Assembly (NCBI GenBank): GCA_039105265.1
Contig: JAPFFF010000042.1
Coordinates: 1,116,001-1,180,000 of the forward strand
Direction: 5' to 3'
DNA: 64,000 bases
Source: Tritrichomonas musculus
Lineage: Eukaryota; Parabasalia; Tritrichomonadida; Tritrichomonadidae
Of the stretch, positions 1-8,174 are shown in pieces; position 1 is the first letter of the stretch, and each line of letters starts with the position of its first letter. Below the pieces are notes generated by a model. It was not told the DNA's origin and ran no database searches. It saw nothing but the letters and a program-made list of their open reading frames with translations. Both the position numbers and the translations under genes were made by a program.

Positions 1-566
1 TTTCCATCCCCATGATTTATTTTTGTCTTAATTACATTTTTTTGTTTTCGTTTTTTAGTGAATTGAGTTCCATAATTAGATTCTCTTGTTATTTGTGTAC
101 CTGTGGTGGTAAAAGGTCTTGCTATTTTTTTCGCTTTTGGCTGAGTCAAATCGGTATTTAAAGAAGTTCGAGTTTGTACAGAAGGTGTAAAAGCGCCAGT
201 TCTTCGACAGTATTTGTTATAATCGTTCTCATATGCCCGCAATGTCTCATGTTCAATGCCTTTGGTACGAGACATGCTTCTTGATTTTGCCCCAAGAGAT
301 TCTGGATCTGTCTCCATTAGAGTGATAAAATCGTTGAAATCCATTGAATTCTTTTTTACTCCAATATAATAGAAAATTTGAGCCACATCATTGTTAGTTG
401 CATTAACACCAAAGACATTCATTCTTCGTGCAAGCTGAGCTTGAGATAATTTTTCAAGGCAAGTCACAGAATTCCATTGGCCACGAACTGTTGATGATTT
501 TAGCTTCATTGCATTTTGAAATTTACGAAGAAGATTTTGGATTTCTTCAATACCATTTTGGCTCAT
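1..566 (-). CDS. Hypothetical host protein, N-terminal part, runs off left edge
   Basis: An uninterrupted reading frame of 188 codons runs on the minus strand from an ATG at 564-566 (first residues MSQNGIEEIQNLLRKF) to the window edge with no stop. The base composition is clearly richer than the spacer upstream. Residues about 1-85 are helical and end in a stretch around FNDFITLMETDP that recalls an EF-hand-type helix-loop-helix without an obvious calcium loop. Residues after about 120 are basic and Thr/Lys-rich, which suggests a disordered tail. No family is recognised with confidence, and the EF-hand resemblance is only inference. The start is the first ATG after an AT-rich leader. Confidence 0.7.
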   Translation of the reverse strand, partial: MSQNGIEEIQNLLRKFQNAMKLKSSTVRGQWNSVTCLEKLSQAQLARRMNVFGVNATNNDVAQIFYYIGVKKNSMDFNDFITLMETDPESLGAKSRSMSRTKGIEHETLRAYENDYNKYCRRTGAFTPSVQTRTSLNTDLTQPKAKKIARPFTTTGTQITRESNYGTQFTKKRKQKNVIKTKINHGDG

Positions 567-1133
567 TAAATAAAAATAACAAAGATTTTTTTTCCGTTAC
601 CAATCATTTCAGATGACTTATAAAAAAATTTGAATACAGGTGCGAGAGCTGAAAACATATTTCAGTTTTTTTTAATATTTTAAAAATAAATATATATTTA
701 TGCTTGAAATAAAATTACAAAATATTAATGGATTATTTTTGGGTGGGAATAAAATATGAATGTTTTAAAAAATTGAGAATAAGTTAATTCAAAATATAAT
801 AAAAATTCAATTTATTTTTGGTCATATTATTTTAGTAACCTTAGAATTATCTCATTTTGTTCTTCGCCAAAAATTTAGGCGTCAAATTTTAACCTAATAT
901 TTTATATATGTATAAAATATAAATGAATATGTCAAAACTGTCATATCATTGATATAAGACGATATTTTCCATTTTAATAGCATTTCTTTTCATTTTCTGC
1001 TCTGCACAATAACTTGTTTATTAAATTTATAAGTAAAGACTATTAACCATTTATTGTTATAATTATTTCTACGATTAATAAATTGATTCATAAATCATGC
1101 TTTTGTTAAATTGATTTTTTTATGATTTTTGAT

Positions 1134-1612
1134 TAGACTTGTTATTCTCCGATTCTCGAGATCGATAATTGATTGACTTTTTGATATCGATACATAAATA
1201 TACACAGATTCTCGAGATCGATTTCAGAGATCGAGAATTTTTTTTCTCAGCTTTTGATATCAGGATTTTCAATTAAACTTTTGAATAAAAATATGATCCT
1301 ATTTTAATCTGAAATATTTCATAAAAAAAGAATGTATTTTTTGATTTTAATCTTAAAATAAACATCAATACATTACATTATATATTTTTAAATATTATAA
1401 AATCACAAATACCAATTATAAAAAAAGATAAATCTGTTTGAGATCTCGAGATCTCGGTAATTGATATCAAGTTTACAATTATTTTTATATCACATTTCAT
1501 ACCTGATATCTTGATAATCGATAATCTCGATATCAGATTTTTAAACTGATAATCGAGTATCAGATGAAAAAAAGTGACGTTTTTGATATCGATTCTCAAA
1601 ATAACAAGTCTA
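1134..1612. mobile_element. Non-autonomous hAT-like element (MITE)
   Basis: The sequence tagacttgttatt at 1134-1146 is repeated in inverted orientation at 1600-1612. The 8-bp word tttttgat flanks both ends directly (1126-1133 and 1613-1620). Eight-bp target duplications with a TAG-type terminus fit the hAT superfamily. The interior has no transposase frame but is dense in short palindromes such as ctcgag, atcgat and gatatc, which could be sub-terminal transposase-binding motifs. The AT-rich target site lowers the weight of the duplication a little. Confidence 0.65.
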
Positions 1613-1998
1613 TTTTTGATGAAGTAAAAAACTTTTGTTTTTAATATTTTATGATGATGAATGATTATATTTTTAAAATAATACTTATATATGTAAATAA
1701 TTTTGAAATTGTTTTTGAAATATATTTGTTATTTATGGAGATAAATATAAAATTAATTATAAAAAATACGTTATTTTAGCTCTCGCACCTCTATTTGAAT
1801 TCAAATTAAACAATGAGTTTTATAAAAAGTAAGTTCTTGATTTCAATTTTGAAATCCATAAATATTGGATAGAATATAAGTGACATTGAAGTTCTTTATA
1901 AAAACAAAACACATTAAAAATGATACACCAAGGCAATGCTGAAGTTAAATGTTATTCAGCAGTTAACAGCTTTCTTTTATTCGAGAATTCAAAAATCT

Positions 1999-2053
1999 AC
2001 AGTAAGCTCATTATTCGCGAATAATATCAATAATGAATAATGAGGCTTACTGT
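1999..2053. repeat. Short hairpin (inverted repeat)
   Basis: The arms acagtaagctcattattc and its near-complement gaataatgaggcttactgt enclose a small AT-rich loop. It may be the collapsed remains of a foldback element. Confidence 0.5.
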
Positions 2054-2910
2054 ATTATCTTCACTTTCATCATTAAACAGTACAACCATTTTTTAATTGA
2101 TGTTAAGATAATACTAGTTGGGAAATGTTCATTAGCAGATTAACATCCTCATTAAAATGTTCGTCATTTATAGATTTTCCAACACTTGATTCATTAATGT
2201 TGGAAACATCAACAGTAGATTTATCAGATTTACCTAATTGTATCTGACCGAATTTAATTAATGTGGTATCCTAATTTGTTTAATCGATCCAAAGCCAAAT
2301 CACATAGTTTATTTATGTATTTTTCATTTCTGTTGTTAGGTATCGAGCAATTCTTCTTCTTCATATGTTTTAAATATCAAATTTATATATATATATATAT
2401 ATATCAGAATCTCTATTACAATTTATATCTAGAGATTGTATAACACAGGAAGCAGTATCGATATATATTTGGATGAATCGATATAGAATATACTTTTTAG
2501 CAGATTAAGGGTCCGGGATTGACAAAGTAGATATAATATAATCATCCCCGAACCCATAATTGAGAAATTACCTTCTTCTAGATATAATATAACTTAATTA
2601 TCATCAACGGGTATATAATGAAAACTTGTATATTGCTTTCAATAACTCTTTCAATATCTTACACTCTTGCTTATCTTCAATCCTCATTTGTACCTAGCTG
2701 TAATTCATGCTCTTTATATCAATTAAATCAACTCTTTCAACTCATTGTTCAGCGCATTTAGTATCAACTTATTTACATAAATGTTTCTATTATATCTCTC
2801 TTTTTTACATGAATAAGAGATTATATTCTCTTTAAAATACATGAAATGCTTAACATTATTAGAAGTAGCACTTATTAATGCTACTTTATCGTATTCCTCA
2901 GATATCTCGA

Positions 2911-3486
2911 TTAAAATACATGTTGTAGTAGCAAGCATGCTTCTTCAATCACTGGGAAGTAAATATCATATTCTTCTTTAATTAAGTCACCTAAGCATTT
3001 AGAAACCATTTTGAGTATAATAAGAATCACATTAATTTCATCGAATACAGCTTTATGAAACAACTTAAATGAATTTTCATTAGTATACAATCTTATGTTT
3101 ACTTCACTGTTCATACAATAATCCATATAATCAATATCACCATTTGCATTAGAATTTATGAAAACAATAAAGTTTTGGATAAACTTTTTCAATTCATTTT
3201 TATTTCTAGGCTTTTTTGTCAATCTGTTCAGTCTCTCTTTCATGATTGCCCAAAGGTTCTCAATGGGTGAAAGATCCGGTGAGTTTGGTGGTCACCCTTT
3301 GAGAACTGTTGCTTTTCTGTTAATATATCTCATCACCAATGAAGTTAAATGGCATGTTGCGCCATCCTGCTTAAAGATAAAATTCCATTTGTTTTTCTCT
3401 TCATTCCTGTTTCTCCCTACGAATTGCTCTACACTTGAAACTGTATCATGTTGCGCCATCCTGCTGAAGGAATGAAGACTCCACAA
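2911..3486 (-). pseudogene. Tc1/mariner-type (DD34E) transposase fragment
   Basis: Minus-strand translation gives the signature of the C-terminal catalytic half of Tc1/mariner transposases: a QDGATCH block holding the second Asp, then PPNSPDLSPIENLW holding the Glu. The spacing between this Asp and Glu is 34 residues, giving a DD34E arrangement. The usual Trp before PPNSPDL is replaced by a TGA stop at 3292-3294, so the gene is broken. An 18-bp stretch encoding the QDGAT block occurs twice (3351-3368 and 3447-3464), a local duplication within the gene. The N-terminal DNA-binding domain and the first catalytic Asp are not recognisable upstream. Residues after about NFIV do not look transposase-like, so the true 3' limit may lie near 3140. 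Confidence 0.75.
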
Positions 3487-3655
3487 CCTACCTGTATATG
3501 AGACAAATTAAAGTACCCGAGGAATAGTTTACATTTAAAGTAGCCAAGAACAGATACAAGACGAGATTAAAACAATTGAGAGCTAATGCATGGCTGTCTA
3601 TGAATAAAGATTCATTAAATAAATTATTCACTTGCTAAAGCACTCTGCGAACACC

Positions 3656-3690
3656 CGCAGCCTCCGACGAACGGAGGAAGGACCAGCTAA
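3656..3690. repeat. GC-rich hairpin before the Maverick remnant
   Basis: The 17-base sequence cctccgacgaacggagg at 3661-3677 forms a perfect 6-bp stem. It sits in a locally GC-rich patch just before the Polinton remnant and may mark a junction between pieces of different origin. Confidence 0.35.
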
Positions 3691-3696
3691 AGCTGT

Positions 3697-4030
3697 CATA
3701 TGACTCAATATCATTGTGATTTTGATTCGTTTGATGGCGCTGTTGGTGCTATTCATTCACGTAAATTAAATGCTCTCGGTAAAAAATCATACCTCGATAT
3801 TCTAGTCGATGAACAAGGTCATGAAGGCTATCAGAATGAAAGGCATTCCAAAGCAAGTCATTTTGAATAAATGCAAACGAATGAACATCACAGTTGAAGA
3901 GTTATACGAGCGAATGTATCATGGCGAATCAATGACGTTTAATTTGCTTGATGGCTGTAATTGTTTCAAGAAAACAAAATCATATCAGCAAACAAACTTA
4001 AATCAATTTTCACGAACTGTTAAATTTTAA
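3697..4030 (+). pseudogene. C-terminal remnant of Maverick PolB
   Basis: The translated stretch matches the last roughly 110 residues of the PolB at 31804-34671, including the shared blocks HSRKL, LGKKSYLDILVDEQG, KGIPKQVILNKCKRM and the final QQTNL segment. It is a fossil piece only; the catalytic palm, the exonuclease domain and the N-terminal domain are absent. It belongs to the remnant element and lies 68 bp before its KilA-N gene. Confidence 0.75.
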
Positions 4031-4098
4031 ATCAAAATCGAATTCCTAAAAAATAAATCGATTTATTTTTTTTTCTAATTTTTTTTTACCTATTCAAA

Positions 4099-4863
4099 AT
4101 GAACGCATCAACAACAAACGCAGCCACAAACACAGAAGCCACAGTTCAACCAATTAATGAAAATTATGAATATATTCAATATAATCAACATTTGAGACTC
4201 ATTCATTCAATCAAAGACGATATGAATCAAATGCAATCTATCATTACAGCTTGCAAATCAAAGAAACAAGCAAAAGATTGGTTCAGAAATCAATCAGCAC
4301 AAGAATTACTTGAGGAAATGGGTCTAGGAGAATTCTCCCAGACCGAAAATTTATATGAAAACCGACCAAACCTACCAAATGAATTGAAGGGAACTTATAT
4401 TCATCGATTACTTGTCAATCATGTGGCAATGTGGGCATCAGCTCGTTATTCAATATATATCATGAAACTTCTTGATTCAACATTTGAACGTGAACGTCAA
4501 GCACTAATGACGACAATCAATGAACAAAAGCCAAGAATGGTACCAGAAAACAAAGAACATAGTTATAAATATTTGATTTGGAAGGAAGCTATTGATGATG
4601 AATATACTATTCTTCATTTAGTACGAAGGAACAAGAAAACATTTAGGGCAGTATCGAAATTTAATAATGATGAACAACGATATTACTATAAATCAAACCT
4701 ACCAATAGCAATGACACCAAATGAAGACATCAAAAGAATTGTTAAAAATAATTTTCGAGGTAATGATTATAACATCAATGGTTGCAATATAACAATAAAA
4801 ACAGAGAAACTAGAACAGCTTCATCAATTAATCGAAGAATATTTCAATAAATTTCAATCATAA
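4099..4863 (+). CDS. KilA-N domain protein of the Maverick remnant
   Basis: The frame of 254 residues starts at the first ATG after a T-rich leader. Residues about 60-135 carry a KilA-N-type core: a Trp/Phe-Asn-Gln segment, a helix with QELLEEMG, then LKGTYIHRLLVNHVAMWAS and a following helix. This is the DNA-binding fold common in large DNA viruses and phages. Residues about 160-254 form a second domain (from YKYLIWKEA to EYFNKFQS) resembling the C-terminal domain that often follows KilA-N in viruses. The protein is homologous along its whole length to the product of 60025-60864 in the second Maverick. A DNA-binding or regulatory role is inferred from the family; it is known in virus replication contexts but its exact task is unclear. 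Confidence 0.8.
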   Translation: MNASTTNAATNTEATVQPINENYEYIQYNQHLRLIHSIKDDMNQMQSIITACKSKKQAKDWFRNQSAQELLEEMGLGEFSQTENLYENRPNLPNELKGTYIHRLLVNHVAMWASARYSIYIMKLLDSTFERERQALMTTINEQKPRMVPENKEHSYKYLIWKEAIDDEYTILHLVRRNKKTFRAVSKFNNDEQRYYYKSNLPIAMTPNEDIKRIVKNNFRGNDYNINGCNITIKTEKLEQLHQLIEEYFNKFQS

Positions 4864-4910
4864 ATTAATTCATTAATTATATAATTTTTTTATTTTTGTC
4901 ATAAATTAAC

Positions 4911-5222
4911 ATGGCAACATCTAACAACTATAAATTTTTAATATGGCAAGAATCAATTGATGATGAACATATGAAACTTCATTTAGTTCGTAGACATAAA
5001 AATAATTTTCGTCAAGTTCACAAACATTTCAAAAATAATGATGAATGTTGGTATTATAATTTTGATATCGCTGATGACATACGTCCAACACCAGCTATTA
5101 AAAAAATTGTAAGTGATAATTTTCGTGGTAAAGATTATAAGATTAATGATTTCAATATTACCATTAATAAATCAATATCAAATGAATTAAAAACATTAAT
5201 TGAAAGCCATTTTCAAAAATAA
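4911..5222 (+). CDS. Stand-alone KilA-N-associated C-terminal domain
   Basis: This 103-residue protein is almost entirely the C-terminal domain of the neighbouring KilA-N protein: NYKFLIWQESIDDEH, LHLVRRHKNNFRQV, then the NFRGKDYKINDFNITI block. The KilA-N DNA-binding part is not present. It begins 47 bp after the upstream gene in the same orientation, so a partial duplication of the neighbour is the simplest origin. A TCATA word about 12 bases before the ATG resembles the trichomonad initiator pattern, but this is weak evidence. A dominant-negative or partner role for the isolated domain is possible but speculative. Confidence 0.65.
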   Translation: MATSNNYKFLIWQESIDDEHMKLHLVRRHKNNFRQVHKHFKNNDECWYYNFDIADDIRPTPAIKKIVSDNFRGKDYKINDFNITINKSISNELKTLIESHFQK

Positions 5223-5254
5223 TATCATATGTTTGATTCATTGATTATTTATTT

Positions 5255-5608
5255 TTATGCTTTGGAATATTTTTCTACATAATGATACTCTTCATATGAT
5301 GCTGTAGAGAATGAATCAGCTAAATAATCAGGAACATAAACATAACCTGCTGCATCAATTGTTAATGCTTCATTATGACCATTCAGTTCATCTATATAAT
5401 ATGCATTATATGTGATTTCTGTTTTACCATCATTTTCATAAGCCAAAACAATTCGTAAATAATGTTTAAATCCATCAGCATCCTTCAATACAACAACATA
5501 TTCCATATCGTATTCATTGTTTTCATTAACAACAGGTTCAATATATATATCAAAAACTGTATTTGAATATCTATTTTCCACGTGATAATAATCTTTTGTT
5601 TCATCCAT
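5255..5608 (-). CDS. Small unknown protein of the Maverick remnant
   Basis: The frame gives 117 residues from the ATG at 5606-5608 (MDETKDYYHVENRYSN). The composition is rich in Tyr, Asp and Glu, and alternating hydrophobic segments suggest a beta-rich fold. I recognise no family. It is convergent with the preceding gene, and its start overlaps the opposite-strand reading frame at 5582-5926. The ATG was preferred because the frame upstream of it has only a non-ATG start. Confidence 0.45.
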   Translation of the reverse strand: MDETKDYYHVENRYSNTVFDIYIEPVVNENNEYDMEYVVVLKDADGFKHYLRIVLAYENDGKTEITYNAYYIDELNGHNEALTIDAAGYVYVPDYLADSFSTASYEEYHYVEKYSKA

Positions 5609-5926
5609 TTCACGAAAAAACAATTAATAAAAATAACATTTGAAAATAAATATTCATATGAAATCAAAGAATTAATTAAAAAAATGAATTCAACACAAAT
5701 GAAAAATGATGAATGTGTTAATATTATAACATTTAGTGTAAACGCTGACAATACAATAACCATGCTTTCAACAAAAGATATCACAATTAAATCTATCAGT
5801 CATCGAATAAAACTATTAACTGGATTATATAACACCACACTACCAATTGAAATCAAAAAATTGGCATCATTATTTCCAATATCACAAAATCAAGTTTATG
5901 TAATTGTGGTTTGGAATAATTTTTAG
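5582..5926 (+). CDS. Relative of the small Maverick gene beside PolB
   Basis: The block SHRIKLLTGLYNTTLPIE matches LTHRAALVTGLYNTPLPLE of the product at 31317-31697 in the complete Maverick, so the two are homologous. The first ATG in this frame is at 5684, but similarity begins slightly before it. The function is unknown. In the intact element the homologue lies tail-to-tail with PolB; here it follows the KilA-N genes, so the local order has been rearranged or differs by lineage. A minor virion component is one possibility, unsupported by motif. Confidence 0.5.
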   Translation: MIIIFCFIHFTKKQLIKITFENKYSYEIKELIKKMNSTQMKNDECVNIITFSVNADNTITMLSTKDITIKSISHRIKLLTGLYNTTLPIEIKKLASLFPISQNQVYVIVVWNNF

Positions 5927-6230
5927 ATTGATATATAGGCATGTATAATAATATTTAAATTAAAATATGCTTCCGAAAAGGATTTCTTCCAAAAAAGTTG
6001 AAACAAATATTAAAATTGATATATCACAACTTACAATAGACCTAGAGATATATTTTTGATATATTATATTCTCCATCGTCCAAGCTACAATTTGATATCA
6101 TTTGTTTATTTCTAACTCTAAAGATAAAGTTTAGTTGAGAATTTATATTGAAAAAGTTGAATTAATAAACGCAATGATTCAATTATCTATGACGCCAAAC
6201 GAAATAATAAACGGTCAAGTGTAAAATTTG

Positions 6231-6362
6231 CCTAGGCTTTTGTGTCCGAAATTTTTTTTCTCAAAAAGTTTCGAAAAATGTCCGAAAAGTATCCAAATTG
6301 GATATTTTTGGATACTTTTTTTAACTTTTTGAATATAAAAAATTTCGGACACAAAAGCCTAG
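6231..6362. repeat. Foldback repeat, about 40-bp arms
   Basis: The left arm (6231 onward, ctaggcttttgtgtccgaaa) is complementary to the right arm ending at 6362. The inner parts of the arms share a ctcaaaaagtt-like word, and the loop has a second small gtatcc/ggatac stem. Confidence 0.7.
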
Positions 6363-7504
6363 AATTTGCTAATAAAAATTACATATTTAAACTATAAATA
6401 TATCATAGATAATTGATTAAAAATTATTAAATCAAAAGAATGAAAATTCATTGATTTTTCATTCAATTCCTATTGAAATTATAAAAATACCATTCAATTT
6501 TTTTCAAATTAAAAAAGTCGATTTTAAACTTTATCTTTTATATATCAAAAGTTAAACTTTTTCTGTTTTTATTTTTTTTAGTGAAATATCCTAAAAAGCT
6601 GTCACTTTTTGTGGACACAAAACTGCTTTTTTATTTAGTATTTTATTCAAAGATTTGTATTGAAGTATCCAAATAATATTTTATTGGATACTTTATTTTT
6701 ACTTTAATAAACTCATTAATATCAGAAAAAAAGCAATAATAAATGTCTTAAACACCTACTATTCTTAATTTTTAAAAAACCTCTCAAATATGAATTATAA
6801 ACTTTTCAAATTCGCTAAGAATGATTGTGACCAAGAAGATCAACATTTGAAATAAAAAATAAAATTCAATGTAAATTTGGAGCGATATAATTGGTCAAAC
6901 GAAATATGCATTCAAAATAATCAATGAAAATTGAAAGGTGTATCCAAGATTGAATTAAAGTGTCCATTAGACCTCTGACTTTTTTTCAAAGATCATTCAA
7001 ATTTTGAATATATTTCACCAAGATTTGAATGGAATGATCATCTTAAAGAAAAAAATTGTGAACGAATTATTATATAAAATAAAACCTTACAATTTTTGAA
7101 TAAATTATTCTATAAACTATTCAAATATTGAATGAATTTTATAAAGATATTTATTGAAAATAAAAGATATACATCGATAAATAAAAAATAATATTTATAT
7201 AAAAATTATTAGTTTACAATTATATTAATTTATAATAAGAATTATTATTTATATCATTTTTTCAAAGATATATCTATATTTATTGTTTTCATGTAAACAA
7301 CAGAAACATATATTTCTATACAAAATAATATGATCGTTGAACTCAAATTTTCTATGAGAATCTATTCAAAATTGAGAAGATCCGAGATCTAGTGTCCATT
7401 TTGGCGATTTTGGATCCTCAAATTCTCTCAAAAAATAACGAACAAAAATGAGTATCCATTGGATACTTTTTGAATGCAAACTCGTTTGGACACAAAAGCC
7501 TAGG
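6231..7504. mobile_element. Candidate non-autonomous element with 17-bp inverted repeats
   Basis: The word cctaggcttttgtgtcc at 6231-6247 is repeated inverted at 7488-7504, and a third, inverted copy ends at 6362. Between them the motif gtatcc is paired with ggatac several times (around 6289-6316, 6665-6700 and 7452-7470), forming nested hairpins. No transposase frame and no clean target duplication are seen. It could be a composite of two foldback elements rather than one transposon. Confidence 0.45.
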
Positions 7505-7778
7505 AAATATATCTATTTTGCATAATAAAATTGGCTTCATATTTAAAATTGCATTATGTTATTGATAATATTAATATTATTTATTATTAATTTTTTATAA
7601 TTTTAGAATATGATAACCGCCAAACGTCGAACCCTTTTATTATGCCTTTTTTTATAATGGAAATTGAAATCTTTTTATATTTTGAATAGTTTATATTTGT
7701 ATTTTTCTGAGCAAAAAGCGGTTGAAAAACTTTAATTTTACTTTATTTTAGTAAAATCTTTATTCAAAAGTGTTAGAA

Positions 7779-7840
7779 AAATAAAATAAAATAAAATAAA
7801 ATAAAATAAAATAAAATAAAATAAAATAAAAAAAAAAAAA
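7779..7840. repeat. Simple repeat of unit ataaa
   Basis: About eleven tandem copies of a 5-bp unit (ataaa) are followed by a run of A. Confidence 0.9.
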
Positions 7841-7849
7841 TTTATTTTC

Positions 7850-8045
7850 GAACTTGAAACCTCGTGTATCCTCGAGATTTCCTCGGAAATTGAATACTTC
7901 GGGCAAATCTGGATCGAGGATGGCCGAGAAAAACGGTTATTTTACTCGGGTTTACTCGGGAAAACCGAGTACGGGAGTCTCCTCGATCCCGAAATTATTT
8001 TCGGGTAGACTACTCTTACCCGTCCTCGAAAAGCATACCTGGTTT
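7850..8045. repeat. GC-rich patch with repeated ctcgg/cccgag motifs
   Basis: About 200 bp are far richer in G+C than their surroundings and full of short inverted and direct repeats, such as tcctcgagatttcctcgg and tactcgggtttactcggg followed by ccgagtacggg. The 65-codon open frame there looks fortuitous. It is probably a piece of a repeated element or a structured non-coding sequence. Confidence 0.4.
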
Positions 8046-8174
8046 TCATAAAATTGAGAAGAAAAAAAAAAAAAGAAAATCCGATTTAACCCTTAAAATT
8101 TAATAATAAAAATAAAAAATAAAGGAAAATATCAAATATATTAACACTATTGTTGTATTATATTATATTAACAT

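Larger units (their letters stand above)
567..2910. other. AT-rich spacer with mobile-element debris
   Basis: No host gene is visible. The stretch contains the hAT-like element at 1134-1612, a perfect short hairpin at 1999-2053 and a GC-rich hairpin at 2509-2555 (arms gggtccgggat and atccccgaaccc). About 2103-2265 holds a roughly 55-codon open stretch on the minus strand without a start codon, probably decayed coding DNA. Confidence 0.6.
3697..5926. mobile_element. Maverick/Polinton remnant (fragment)
   Basis: This fossil fragment contains, in order, the C-terminal end of a protein-primed PolB, a KilA-N protein, a stand-alone copy of that protein's C-terminal domain, a small unknown gene, and a relative of the small gene next to PolB in the Maverick at 22904-48521. 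No terminal inverted repeats are visible, so most of the element is gone. Similarity at the PolB end shows it belongs to the same broad lineage as that Maverick, but it is clearly older and degraded, with several breaks. Confidence 0.75.
5927..8174. other. AT-rich spacer with inverted repeats
   Basis: No gene is supported. The stretch holds an element-like region bounded by 17-bp inverted repeats (6231-7504), a long hairpin at its left end, a simple AT repeat, and an unusual GC-rich patch at 7850-8045 just downstream of the large propeller gene on the other strand. Confidence 0.6.

Noticed and set aside
2261-2443. 60-codon plus-strand frame including an at-repeat
   Set aside because: It runs through a tatata microsatellite and has spacer composition.
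7854-8051. 65-codon plus-strand frame in the GC-rich patch
   Set aside because: It is made of short repeated ctcgg words, lacks protein-like composition and has no recognisable similarity; better seen as a repeat.
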